Assembly: GCA_026393855.1 (NCBI GenBank)
Contig: JAPKZJ010000020.1
Span: forward strand, 1-64,000
From: Candidatus Aminicenantes bacterium
GTDB lineage: Bacteria > Acidobacteriota > Aminicenantia > Aminicenantales > UBA4085
Reading direction: 5' to 3'
Length of the DNA: 64,000 bases
Shown here piece by piece: positions 41,871 to 50,581 of the stretch; positions within the stretch are counted from its first letter, which is position 1, and each line of letters begins with the position of its first letter. The notes below the pieces were generated by a model, which was given only the letters and a program-made list of their open reading frames with translations, was not told the origin of the DNA and did not search any database. Both the position numbers and the translations under genes were made by a program.

Positions 41871-43765
41871 AGTTCGAGGATCTGTCCATCAAGAAGAAGC
41901 TGATCCTTCTGCCGCTTCTGGTCGCCTTCGCCGTCTTGGCCCTGTCCGCAGGTTTCAATGTTATTAATGAAGCGCGCGCCTCCCGCGCGGCTATCCGGGC
42001 CAAGCTGACCTCCTTGGCCGACATGCTCGGCACCAACTGCACCTCGGCTTTGAATTTCCGCGATCCCGCGGACGCCGCCAAAACCCTTCGGTCCCTGGCC
42101 GCCGAAACCGCCGTGACCCGGGCCTGGATCTTGGACGGAACAGGCCTTGTCTTTGCGGAATACGGCAGGCCCGTTCTCGGGGGAACCCTCCCCCGGGCCG
42201 AGGCGGGCGACTTCGAGGCCAGGCGGGGCCGGACCTACACGCTGTCGCGCCGGATCGTCCAGGATAGCGAACGGCTTGGGACGATCGTTTTGCGCTACGA
42301 CTTGGGCGAGGACCAAAAAAGATTGTTTCGCGGCTATCTCCTGGCCGGAGCGGCCTTGGCCGGAGGGATGGCGATCGCCTGGCTCCTGGCGATCCTGGCC
42401 CAACGAACCCTCTCGACCCCCATCCTTCGCCTGGTCGATGTCATCGGCCGCGTCTCCCGGACCAACGACCTATCGATCCGCATTCAAGAGCCCCGAAGGG
42501 ACGAACTCGGCGTGCTCTACCGGGGCTTCAACGCCATGCTGGCCATGATCCAGAACCGGGAAAAGGATCGGGATCAGGCGGAGTCGGCGCTCCGCGAAAG
42601 CGAATCCAAGTACCGCACGCTGGTTGAGAACGCCAAGGACGGCATCGTCATCATCCAGGACGACCGCTTCGTCTTCGCCAACTCCAGTCTGGTGGCCATG
42701 TCCGAGAGCCCCTTGGAAGAGCTCATCGGAACGCCCTTCCTGCAACACGTCGCGGAGGAAGAGCGGGAGAAGCTGGCCTATTACTATTCCAACCGGCTGC
42801 GGGGCGTCGTTTCCGCCGCTATGTATGAGACGATCTTCGTCACCAAGACGGGCCTGCGCATCCACGCCGAGGTCAACGCCGCCGTGATCTCCTTCCGGGG
42901 CCGGCCGGCCGACCTGGTCATCATCCGGAACATCAATGAGCGGAAAAAGATCGAAGCGGAGATCAAAGCCCTCAACGAGAGTCTCGAGCGCCGGGTCGAG
43001 GAGCGGACCCGCGAGCTGGCGGCGGCCAACGAGCGCCTGATCGAGCTGGACCGCCTCAAGAGTCTATTCTTGGCCTCCATGAGCCACGAGCTGCGCACAC
43101 CGCTCAATTCCATCCTGGGGTTCACCGGTCTGCTGTTGATGGGAATGTCGGGCGCCTTGTCCGACGAACAGACGCGGCAGCTGGCCATGGTCGAATCCAG
43201 CGCCAAACATCTTCTAGACCTGATCAACGAAATCCTGGACATCTCCAAGATCGAATCCGGCCGCGTGGATTTGGATATCGCGCCGTTCTCCGTCGCCGAG
43301 CTGACGGAGGAGACCGTCAAGGCGGTAATGCCCCTGGCCAAAGCCAAAGGCTTGGACGTGACGGCGAGCGTCCCCGCGGGCCTGGTCCTGCAGAGCGACC
43401 GGCGCCGGGTCAAGCAGGTGTTGATGAACCTGCTGGCCAACGCCGTCAAATTCAGCGAAACAGGCGACGTGCGCGTCGACGCCGGCGCCTCGCCGGACGA
43501 GCTCACGATCAGCGTCACCGACCGAGGGGTCGGCATCCGGCCCGAGGATATCGGCAAACTGTTCAATCCCTTCGGGCAGATCGACATGTCCTCGACCAAG
43601 CGGTATGAAGGGACCGGATTGGGATTGTATCTGAGCAAGAAGATCTTGACCATGCTCGGCGGGTCCATCGGCGTCAAAAGCGAGTACGGCAGCGGCAGCA
43701 TCTTCACCTTCAGCCTGCCCCTGCACTGGAAGGAGAATCCTAATGCCGACAGCACTCATCATTGA
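41867..43765 (+). CDS. Hybrid-free sensor kinase with CHASE8-like, HAMP and PAS domains
   Basis: Protein of 632 aa starting at ATG 41867 within the YfiR stop. TM1 ~13-33 (LILLPLLVAFAVLALSAGF). The periplasmic region ~35-150 is CHASE8-like (LADMLGTNCTSALNFRDPAD, AKTLRSLAAETAVTRAWILD), the sensor type found in YfiN. TM2 ~155-178, HAMP ~180-232, PAS ~245-360 (YRTLVENAKDGIVIIQDDRF), coiled coil, HisKA (His in ASMSHELRTPLNSILGF) and HATPase_c (NLLANAVKFSETG, DRGVGIRPED, GTGLGLYLSKKIL). In YfiN the output is a GGDEF cyclase; here it is a kinase. YfiR from the previous gene probably controls it. The last 23 bp overlap the next gene. Confidence 0.9.
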   Translation: MKFEDLSIKKKLILLPLLVAFAVLALSAGFNVINEARASRAAIRAKLTSLADMLGTNCTSALNFRDPADAAKTLRSLAAETAVTRAWILDGTGLVFAEYGRPVLGGTLPRAEAGDFEARRGRTYTLSRRIVQDSERLGTIVLRYDLGEDQKRLFRGYLLAGAALAGGMAIAWLLAILAQRTLSTPILRLVDVIGRVSRTNDLSIRIQEPRRDELGVLYRGFNAMLAMIQNREKDRDQAESALRESESKYRTLVENAKDGIVIIQDDRFVFANSSLVAMSESPLEELIGTPFLQHVAEEEREKLAYYYSNRLRGVVSAAMYETIFVTKTGLRIHAEVNAAVISFRGRPADLVIIRNINERKKIEAEIKALNESLERRVEERTRELAAANERLIELDRLKSLFLASMSHELRTPLNSILGFTGLLLMGMSGALSDEQTRQLAMVESSAKHLLDLINEILDISKIESGRVDLDIAPFSVAELTEETVKAVMPLAKAKGLDVTASVPAGLVLQSDRRRVKQVLMNLLANAVKFSETGDVRVDAGASPDELTISVTDRGVGIRPEDIGKLFNPFGQIDMSSTKRYEGTGLGLYLSKKILTMLGGSIGVKSEYGSGSIFTFSLPLHWKENPNADSTHH

Positions 43766-44123
43766 AGACAACGAGAACAATCTCTACATGATGCGGTTCA
43801 TTCTGGCCAAGCTGGGCTATGCGGTCTTGGAGGCGAGGGACGGCGCGGCCGGGGTCGAGATGGCCAAGGCCCACCGGCCCGACCTGATCCTGATGGACAT
43901 CCAATTGCCCGTTTTGGACGGATACGCCGCCACGCGGCGGATCCGGCAGGACGACGCGCTCAAGGCGGTTCCCATCATCGCGGTGACGTCCTACGCCATG
44001 GTCGGGGACAAGGAGAAAGCCCTGGCCGCCGGCTGCACGGCCTATGTCGAAAAGCCGATTAACCCACCCGCCTTCATCAAAGTCCTGGAGCGCTTCCGGC
44101 AAGCCGGCGGAGAAACCCCATGA
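43743..44123 (+). CDS. Single-domain response regulator (DivK/CheY-like)
   Basis: Protein of 126 aa consisting only of a receiver: acidic IIEDNENN, phosphoacceptor Asp in LILMDIQLPVLDGYAA, AVTSYAMVGDKEKALAAGC and Lys in VEKPINPPAF. It overlaps the preceding kinase by 23 bp and the following gene by ATGA, so the three are translated together. With no output domain it probably shuttles phosphate between the two kinases or to another protein, as in phosphorelays. Confidence 0.93.
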   Translation: MPTALIIEDNENNLYMMRFILAKLGYAVLEARDGAAGVEMAKAHRPDLILMDIQLPVLDGYAATRRIRQDDALKAVPIIAVTSYAMVGDKEKALAAGCTAYVEKPINPPAFIKVLERFRQAGGETP

Positions 44124-45664
44124 ACATCCTCATCGTCGACGACCTGGAGGAGAACCGCTATTTCCTGAAATACCTTTTTTCGGGAACGGGCTTTCGTACG
44201 GAGGAAGCGGCCAACGGCAAGGCGGCCCTGGACTTCCTCGAGACGGGGACCTGGGATCTGGTCATCTCGGACATCCTGATGCCGGTCATGGACGGGTACC
44301 AGCTCTGTCGGCGGATCCGCGCGGACGAGCGGTGGCGGAATCTCCCGTTCATCTTCTACACGGCCACCTACATCGATCAAAGGGATGAGGAATTCGCCAT
44401 GACCCTGGGGGCCGATCGGTTCTACCGCAAGCCCCTCGATCCGCGAGTGTTAATGAACAACGTCCGCGGGCTTCTGGAGGAGGTCGCTCGGAGCCGGCCC
44501 CGGCGGCCGGCCGCGCCGGCGGATGAAGCCGAGGTTCTCAGGCTTTACTCCGAACGCTTGGTTCACAAACTCGAGGAGAAAATAGCCCGTCTGGAGCAGG
44601 AGACGGCCCAGCGCAAGCACGCCGAAGAGGCGCTCCGCCAAAGCGAGCGGCAATACCGCCTGATCACCGAGAACACCGTCGACGTCATCACCGTCCTGGA
44701 TATGAACCTGCGGATCACGTATGTCAACTCCTCGATCGTCCGGCTGCGGGGCTACACGCCGGAAGAAGCCCTGGCCCAAACCCTCGACCAGGTCATGACG
44801 CCCGAGTCGAAAGCCCTCGTCTCCGGCATCCTGATCGAAGAGATGGAGCTGGAAGCCAAGGAGGGCGCGGAACCGACCCGCTCGCGCAACGTCGAGCTGG
44901 AAGAGTACCGCAAGAACGGGACGACGGTATGGACGGAAGTCAGCCTGTCCTTCATCCGCGACGAGGACCTGCGGCCCACCGGCATTCTGACCGTCTCGCG
45001 CGACATTTCCGAACGGCGGCGGGCGGAAGCGAAAATCCAGGCCTCCCTGAAAGAAAAAGAGGCTCTTCTCCGCGAGATCCACCACCGGGTCAAGAACAAC
45101 ATGCAGATCATCTCCAGCCTGGTCAACCTCTCGGCCCGCAACATCAATGACCCAGCTTGTGTGGAGGCCCTGCGCCAGATTCGCCGGCGGGTTCGTGCCA
45201 TCGCCGCGGTTCATGATAGCCTGTATCGATCGCCGGACTTGGCCCAAATCGACATCGGGAACTATCTGCGCGACATGGTCATCCACTACGCCCAGGCCTA
45301 CGCCGTGGACTCGGCCCGCATCACCATCACGCCCGAGCTGGAGACGATCGGGCTCCCCATCGAAACGGCGGTCCCGGTCGGGTTGATCGCCGGCGAGCTG
45401 ATCGGCAACGCCATGCGGCACGCCTTCGCCGATGGCCGGCGCGGCCGGCTGAATATCGGGCTGCGGCGCCTGCCGGACGGCCAAGTCCTCCTGGCCGTCC
45501 ACGATGACGGTATCGGGGTGCCGCCGGAATTCGACTTGAAAAAAGCGGAATCCATGGGTATGGTCATCGTAAATTCCTTGACCGACCAGATCAGCGGCCG
45601 GTTCGAGCTCATCCGCGACGGCGGAACGGAATTCCGGCTCACGTTCCGGGCGCAAAGCGCCTAA
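44120..45664 (+). CDS. REC-PAS histidine kinase of the HisKA_2 type
   Basis: Protein of 514 aa. The N-terminal receiver ~1-120 (LIVDDLEENRYFLKYLFSGT, Asp in LVISDILMPVMDGYQLC, RKPLDPRVL) is followed by a coiled coil, a PAS/PAC domain ~170-300 (YRLITENTVDVITVLDMNLR, VSRDISERRRAEAK), HisKA_2 ~305-385 with EIHHRVKNNMQIISSLVNL, and HATPase_c (GLIAGELIGNAMRHAFADG, DDGIGVPPEFD). This LytS/HWE-like kinase group differs from the HisKA group of the first kinase in the operon. Its own receiver may be phosphorylated upstream, so the operon can encode a relay. The output target is not encoded nearby. Confidence 0.92.
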   Translation: MNILIVDDLEENRYFLKYLFSGTGFRTEEAANGKAALDFLETGTWDLVISDILMPVMDGYQLCRRIRADERWRNLPFIFYTATYIDQRDEEFAMTLGADRFYRKPLDPRVLMNNVRGLLEEVARSRPRRPAAPADEAEVLRLYSERLVHKLEEKIARLEQETAQRKHAEEALRQSERQYRLITENTVDVITVLDMNLRITYVNSSIVRLRGYTPEEALAQTLDQVMTPESKALVSGILIEEMELEAKEGAEPTRSRNVELEEYRKNGTTVWTEVSLSFIRDEDLRPTGILTVSRDISERRRAEAKIQASLKEKEALLREIHHRVKNNMQIISSLVNLSARNINDPACVEALRQIRRRVRAIAAVHDSLYRSPDLAQIDIGNYLRDMVIHYAQAYAVDSARITITPELETIGLPIETAVPVGLIAGELIGNAMRHAFADGRRGRLNIGLRRLPDGQVLLAVHDDGIGVPPEFDLKKAESMGMVIVNSLTDQISGRFELIRDGGTEFRLTFRAQSA

Positions 45665-45737
45665 CGGCCGCGCCCGTATTCTCTTGCCCATGTAGCCCGC
45701 GCGCCGCAAGGGACTCCTATAGGGCGAGGAACGGCGA

Positions 45738-45767
45738 TTGACAATCCCGCGGCCCGGTTGTTAGAGT
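45738..45767 (+). promoter_or_regulatory. Probable promoter of the peptidase gene
   Basis: TTGACA (45738-45743) and TAGAGT (45762-45767) are 18 bp apart and end 19 bp before the start codon. They resemble the TetR and threonine synthase promoters (TAGAAT). Confidence 0.6.
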
Positions 45768-45786
45768 AGACGGCACGAGGTTCGCC

Positions 45787-46710
45787 ATGCACTCCCAAGC
45801 CCCCGCCGCCCGCCGCGCGAACGTCCCGCCTTGGCGAACCGCCCTGTTATGCGCCGGGATCGTCTGCCTCGCCGCCTGCATCCCGGTCGTCAAGGCCGTC
45901 CTCCGCACTCCGGATGTCGACATCAACGCCCTGGAGAAGGACATCGTGACCAAGCTGGCCGGGCAGGTCGAGATCAAGCCGGGGATCAAGATCGCCGCCC
46001 GCGCGGCGATCGAGGACAAAAAGCTGGCCCGCGCCTACCTGATCGAAGTCTGGCAGGGGCTCGGGCTCACCGTCCAGACGCAGGACTACAGCGCCGAGGG
46101 ACAGAACATCTACGCCGTCGTCGGCCCCGCGGATCCGGCGACGGAGACGATCGTCTTCGGCGCCCACTACGACTCGGTCCGCAACGGGCCCGGCGCCAAC
46201 GACAACGCCACGGGCACGGCCGCCGTCACGGCCGCCGCGGCCCGCCTGTCGGACCTGAAGCCTCTCACCCGCCGGATTATCTTCATCCTCTTCGACGAGG
46301 AGGAGCGGGGCATGCGGGGGAGCCGCGCTTTCGCCCAGAAGCTCAAGGACGAAGGCGCCAAAATCCATTCCGTCCACACCATCGACCAGATGGGCTGGGA
46401 TAAGGACGGCGACCGGGCCGTCGAGCTCGAGATCCCGTATGACGGCGCGCTCGATCTCTACACGGGCGTCGCCTCGAAGATGACGCCCCCCATCCCGCTC
46501 CTCGTGACCAAGGAGGGGGGCTCCGATCATTCGGCTTTCCGACGGCTGGGCTTCAAGGCCGTCGGCCTGACCGAGGAGTATCATCACGACGACACGACCC
46601 CGTTCATCCACCGGCCCGGCGATACGGCCGAGACCGTGGACTTCGCCTATCTGGCCAACACGACGGACCTCGTCCTCCGGGTCCTGACCCTCCTGGCCCA
46701 GGGCAAGTGA
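45787..46710 (+). CDS. M28 family zinc metallopeptidase (probable lipoprotein)
   Basis: Protein of 307 aa. Long basic N-region, then a hydrophobic segment ending in a lipobox-like CLAAC (Cys31), so it is probably anchored in the envelope. The M28 zinc ligands can be placed: H127 (FGAHYDSV), D139 (GANDNATG), E172 in LFDEEERG, D200 (IDQMGWD) and H275 (PFIHRPGDT). Families of this type are aminopeptidases or glutamate carboxypeptidase-like enzymes acting on peptides. The upstream promoter is good. The alanine racemase gene starts 11 bp after the stop, so the pair may be an operon linked to peptide or cell-wall amino acids. Confidence 0.92.
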   Translation: MHSQAPAARRANVPPWRTALLCAGIVCLAACIPVVKAVLRTPDVDINALEKDIVTKLAGQVEIKPGIKIAARAAIEDKKLARAYLIEVWQGLGLTVQTQDYSAEGQNIYAVVGPADPATETIVFGAHYDSVRNGPGANDNATGTAAVTAAAARLSDLKPLTRRIIFILFDEEERGMRGSRAFAQKLKDEGAKIHSVHTIDQMGWDKDGDRAVELEIPYDGALDLYTGVASKMTPPIPLLVTKEGGSDHSAFRRLGFKAVGLTEEYHHDDTTPFIHRPGDTAETVDFAYLANTTDLVLRVLTLLAQGK

Positions 46711-46712
46711 GG

Positions 46713-46720
46713 CCCCCCCC
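46713..46720 (+). promoter_or_regulatory. C8 tract between Shine-Dalgarno and start of alanine racemase
   Basis: GAGG (46709-46712, overlapping the upstream stop) is followed by eight C and then ATG 46721. The tract makes up the whole SD-to-start spacer, so gain or loss of a C would change the spacing without touching the protein. Confidence 0.5.
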
Positions 46721-47857
46721 ATGCCCCTCGATGAGATCCGCTACAAGACTTGGGTCGAGATCGACCCGGCCGCCTTCCGCCACAACATCCGCGCCTGCCG
46801 GGCCCTGCTCCAGCCGCGCACGGGATTATGGCTCGTCTGCAAGTCGAACGCCTACGGCCACGGCCTCGTGCCGCTGGCGACGATGGGCCAAAAGCTCGGC
46901 GCGGACGGCTTTTGCGTGGACAGTGTGGTCGAAGGCAGCCGCCTGCGCGAGTCCGGCGTCACCAAGCCGATCCTGGTGCTGGGGCCGACCCTGCCTTACC
47001 TCCTGCCCTCGGCCGCCGAGCATGCTCTCCACCTGACCGTATCGGGATGGGAGGCGCTCGACGCCCTGGCCAAGGCAGCCAAGCGGCCGGGCTATCACCT
47101 TAAGATCGACACGGGCATGCACCGGCAGGGCTTCTACCCCGCCGACCTGCCCAAGGCTTGGGCCAAGATCCGCAAGGCCCGGCTCCAGTCCGGACTGGCC
47201 GGCGTCTACACGCACTTCATGGCCGCCAAGGACCCCGGGTATCCGGGCTCGGCCCGGGCCCAATATGACGAATTCCGGAAAGCCCTGGCTTTTCTGAAAA
47301 CCGCCCCCGGCCGACCGGCGCACGTGGTCTCGCACTGCGCGGCCAGCGGCGCGGCGTTGCTCGACCGACGCTACCATCTCGACGCGGTCCGCTTCGGGAT
47401 TTGCCTCTACGGGCTGTGGCCGTCCAAGGAGCTCGAGATGCGGTTCGGCGGCGAGATGCAATTCCGCCCCGTCTTGTCGTGGCGGAGCATCGTCTCCGAG
47501 ATCAAGCCCGCCCGCAAGGGGTCCTTCGTCGGCTACGACATGACCGAGCGGCTGGATCGCAACTCGAAGCTGGCCATCATCCCGATCGGCTACTGGCACG
47601 GCTACGACCGCGGCCTGTCCGGGAACGGCGAAGTCCTGATCAACGGCCGGCGGGCGCGGGTCCGGGGCCGGATCTCAATGGACATGATCATCGTGGACGT
47701 CACCGATGCCCCTTGCAAAGTCGGGGACATAGCGACTTTAATCGGCACAGACGGAAAACATACCGTCACCGCAGCCGAGCTCGGTGTGCGGATCGGCACG
47801 ACGGCCTATGAGATGCTGACTAGGATCAACCCGCTGGTCAAAAGAATCGTTCTCTGA
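46721..47857 (+). CDS. alr: Alanine racemase
   Basis: Protein of 378 aa, normal family length. PLP-binding lysine K41 lies in VCKSNAYGHG and the second catalytic base is probably Y272 in FVGYDMTER. Other family signatures are LKIDTGMHRQGF, SHCAASGA, DAVRFGICLYGL, PIGYWHGYDRG and GRISMDMIIVD. It converts L- to D-alanine for peptidoglycan in the cytoplasm. It follows the peptidase gene by 11 bp with GAGG as SD and a C8 spacer. The convergent HemW gene ends 6 bp after its stop. Confidence 0.95.
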   Translation: MPLDEIRYKTWVEIDPAAFRHNIRACRALLQPRTGLWLVCKSNAYGHGLVPLATMGQKLGADGFCVDSVVEGSRLRESGVTKPILVLGPTLPYLLPSAAEHALHLTVSGWEALDALAKAAKRPGYHLKIDTGMHRQGFYPADLPKAWAKIRKARLQSGLAGVYTHFMAAKDPGYPGSARAQYDEFRKALAFLKTAPGRPAHVVSHCAASGAALLDRRYHLDAVRFGICLYGLWPSKELEMRFGGEMQFRPVLSWRSIVSEIKPARKGSFVGYDMTERLDRNSKLAIIPIGYWHGYDRGLSGNGEVLINGRRARVRGRISMDMIIVDVTDAPCKVGDIATLIGTDGKHTVTAAELGVRIGTTAYEMLTRINPLVKRIVL

Positions 47858-47863
47858 CGCCGG

Positions 47864-48982
47864 CTAAATCAACCGCGCCAAGATCGCGTTCGAGACGAGC
47901 AGGCGCTCCTCGGGAATCCAAATCCGGCTCCCCTCGCCGGCCAACAAGCCGTCTTCTTTGAGCCGTGCGATCGCCGCGCCCGTCGTCGCAGCGAAATCGA
48001 TGCCGAACCGGCGCTCCAGGGCCGCCAAGTCCACTCCCTCGACCAGCCGCAATCCGGCCGCCATGGCTTCGCGGGCTGACGCCTCTGGCTCGAGCCGAAC
48101 AATCTCCCGACGCGGATCGCACCCTGCCTCCAGTCCGGCCAGCCAATCCTCCAGCCGATCCGCATTCGTCCATCGTTCGGCCCCGATATGGGACGCGGCC
48201 GAAGGACCCAAGCCGAGAAAGGGCTCGTAGCGCCAGTACTTGAGGTTGTGGCGGCATTCGAACCCGGGACGGGCGAAATTCGAGATTTCATATCGACGCA
48301 GGCCGAGCGAAGCCAGGCCCCGAGCCAGAAATTCGAAGGCGTCCGCCGCGGCGTCGTCCTCGACCGGGTGCTCCCGCAGGATCGCTTCGAACGGAAGCCC
48401 TTCCACGTTTTCAAGCAGATAGACCGAGACGTGATCAGGCCGCAAGCGCGAGACGGCCTCGAGCGTCTTCTCCAGGCCGGCTTGGGCCTCCCCGGGCGCG
48501 CCGGCCATCAAATCCAGGCCGAGGGAGAATCCGCTCGAATCCGCGGCTTGGGCAACGTATCGCTCGGCCTCGGCCGCGGTCGCCTCCCGGCCGAGGACTC
48601 CGAGGACGGCATCGTCGAAGGATTGGACGCCGACGCTCAAGCGCGTGACACCGGCCCGGGACAAGCCGGAGAACGATCCCGGCCCGATTCTGGTCGAGGG
48701 ATTAGCCTCCAGGGTGAACTCGAGCGGTTCGAGCCGCAGGCGCTCGCGAAGGCCGTCGATGAGCGGGACCAATTCGTCGGGATCGATAAGCGACGGCGTC
48801 CCGCCTCCGAAATACAGCGTGTCGAAGCGCAGGCCGAGCCCTGCGGCGGCCTCGGCTTCTTTGAGGACGCCGGCGGCCCAAGCCAGAGCGCTTCCCCGGT
48901 CATAGGAACGGCTGGCGAAATGGCAGTAGGGGCATTTCGCCCGGCAAAAAGGGAAATGGACGTAGAGGCCTGCTTTTTCCAT
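47864..48982 (-). CDS. hemW: HemW-like radical SAM protein
   Basis: Protein of 372 aa from ATG 48982 (MEKAGLYVHFPFC); GGGGGA lies 8 bp upstream and earlier ATGs give unlikely N-termini. The radical SAM cluster motif is CRAKCPYC at residues ~14-21, followed by DTLYFGGGTPSL, FTLEANPST, RLSVGVQSFDD, LGLDLMAGAPGE and SVYLLENVEGLPF. The C-terminal HemN-like domain includes YEISNFARPGFECRHNLKYW and a winged-helix end. HemW proteins bind SAM and an Fe-S cluster and are thought to deliver haem; they are often misnamed coproporphyrinogen oxidase. The Cys set here (CxxxCxxC without the fourth Cys) fits HemW. Confidence 0.92.
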   Translation of the reverse strand: MEKAGLYVHFPFCRAKCPYCHFASRSYDRGSALAWAAGVLKEAEAAAGLGLRFDTLYFGGGTPSLIDPDELVPLIDGLRERLRLEPLEFTLEANPSTRIGPGSFSGLSRAGVTRLSVGVQSFDDAVLGVLGREATAAEAERYVAQAADSSGFSLGLDLMAGAPGEAQAGLEKTLEAVSRLRPDHVSVYLLENVEGLPFEAILREHPVEDDAAADAFEFLARGLASLGLRRYEISNFARPGFECRHNLKYWRYEPFLGLGPSAASHIGAERWTNADRLEDWLAGLEAGCDPRREIVRLEPEASAREAMAAGLRLVEGVDLAALERRFGIDFAATTGAAIARLKEDGLLAGEGSRIWIPEERLLVSNAILARLI

Positions 48983-49159
48983 GAGCATTCCCCCGACGGT
49001 CATGCCGTGCCGCTTCAGCAACCCGGAGACGGGAGAGAATCTATTATCGCCCCGCCGTCAAGAAAAAGGAAGAAATCGCATCGCCGCTAGTCTAAAATAC
49101 GCCTACCGGTTCATCGTCCGTTCATGCGACCTCGCATATTTAACGCCAAGGGTGAAAGC

Positions 49160-50581
49160 GTGAAAAGAGCCCATGCGAGCCTGATTCTTTTAAGCCTCCT
49201 CCTGGCCGCCGGCGCCGGCTGTGTCCGTTACACGCCGCGTCCGGTCACGGCGGCAGCGGTCCTGGATGATTTCGAAGCCCGCCGTCTGAATTCGCCCGAA
49301 TTCGTCGCCTTCCTTAAAATGAACGCGGACCGGGACTGGCCGCCGGCGGCCTGGGACCTGACCGCCTTGACCCTGGCGGCGTTCTACTATCACCCCGACC
49401 TGGACGTGGCCCGGGCCCAATGGGCCACGGCCCAAGCCGGCCGGATCACGGCCGGCGAACGTCCCAACCCGACCGGCAGCATCCTGATGGGCTACAACTC
49501 CACATCCCCCACTTCCGAGGTCACGCCCTGGATCCCCGAGGCCGCCCTGGAGATCCCGATCGAGACGGCCGGCAAGCGCGGCTATCGCATCGCCCAGGCC
49601 AAGAATCTGTCGGAGGCCGCCCGCCTCAACATCCTGTCCGCCGCCTGGGAAGTCCGCAGCCGCCTCCGCCAGGCCTATCTCGAGCTCTACTCGGCCCGCG
49701 AGACGGAAGCCCTCCTCGGGCGCCTGCGGGAGGCCCAGGCGGAAAACGTCCGCATCCTGGAGGCCCAGCTTGCCATAGGTGAAGCCTCGCCCTCCGACGT
49801 CACCCAGGCCCGCATGGCCTTGGCTTCCAGCCGGCTGGCCGCCCTAGATGCGGCCCAGCAGAGCGCCCAAGCCCGGGTCAAGCTGGCCGATGCGATCGGC
49901 GTTCCGGCCGCGGCGCTGGACGGCGCTCCCCTGTCCTTCGACAGCCTGCTCCGCCCGGCCGCCGACCTCCCCGCCGTCGAGATCCGCCGCCGGGCCCTGG
50001 TGAACCGGGCCGACATCCTCTCCGCCCTGGCCGAATACGCGGCCGAAGATTCCGCCCTGCGGCTGGAGATCGCCAAGCAATATCCCGACTTGAGCCTCGG
50101 TCCCGGCTTCCAATTGGATCAAACGGACGCCAAGTGGTCGCTGGGCCTATCCCTCGTCCTGCCCCTGCTCAACCGCAACAAAGGCCCGATCGCGGAGGCC
50201 GAGGCGAAGCGGGCCGAAGCGGCCGCCCGCTTCCAGGCCCTGCAGGCCAAAGTGCTGGGGGAGATCGAAAGCGCGGCCGCCGCGGCCCGCCTGGCCGGGG
50301 AGAAGGCCAAGGCCGCCGACGACCTGTGGCGGAACCTGCAGAAGAGCGAGGCCTCGACCGCCGCCCGCTACCAGTTGGGGGAGATCTCCAAGCTCGAGCT
50401 CATCGGGTTACGGATCGAGCTGGCCGCCGGCGAGCTGGCCCGGCTGGAGGCGCGGATCAAGGCCCGGCAGGCGGCCGGGGAGCTCGAAGACGCTGTGCAA
50501 AGCCCGCTCGACGGCGACGGCTGGGTTCTGAAAACACCGGACCGGCCCGCCGGCCCGGTCAAGGAGCGCAAGGATGAATAA
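49160..50581 (+). CDS. TolC family outer membrane efflux lipoprotein
   Basis: Protein of 473 aa from GTG 49160, chosen because it opens a lipoprotein signal (VKRAHASLILLSLLLAAGAGC). Two OEP repeats follow, with PDLDVARAQWATAQAGRITA, long helices at ~180-260 and 350-450 (SEASTAARYQLGEISKLELI), and a strand segment PDLSLGPGFQLDQTDAKWSL. AGGGTGA is the SD. Unlike the first efflux operon, here the channel gene comes first. It overlaps the adaptor gene by 8 bp. The substrate is unknown; the layout and lipobox recall CusC/NodT-like channels. Confidence 0.92.
   Translation: MKRAHASLILLSLLLAAGAGCVRYTPRPVTAAAVLDDFEARRLNSPEFVAFLKMNADRDWPPAAWDLTALTLAAFYYHPDLDVARAQWATAQAGRITAGERPNPTGSILMGYNSTSPTSEVTPWIPEAALEIPIETAGKRGYRIAQAKNLSEAARLNILSAAWEVRSRLRQAYLELYSARETEALLGRLREAQAENVRILEAQLAIGEASPSDVTQARMALASSRLAALDAAQQSAQARVKLADAIGVPAAALDGAPLSFDSLLRPAADLPAVEIRRRALVNRADILSALAEYAAEDSALRLEIAKQYPDLSLGPGFQLDQTDAKWSLGLSLVLPLLNRNKGPIAEAEAKRAEAAARFQALQAKVLGEIESAAAAARLAGEKAKAADDLWRNLQKSEASTAARYQLGEISKLELIGLRIELAAGELARLEARIKARQAAGELEDAVQSPLDGDGWVLKTPDRPAGPVKERKDE

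Noticed and set aside
49021-49159. Promoter for the second RND operon (TAAAAT at 49093-49098)
   Set aside because: No -35 at a suitable distance and AT-rich background; not strong enough to list.
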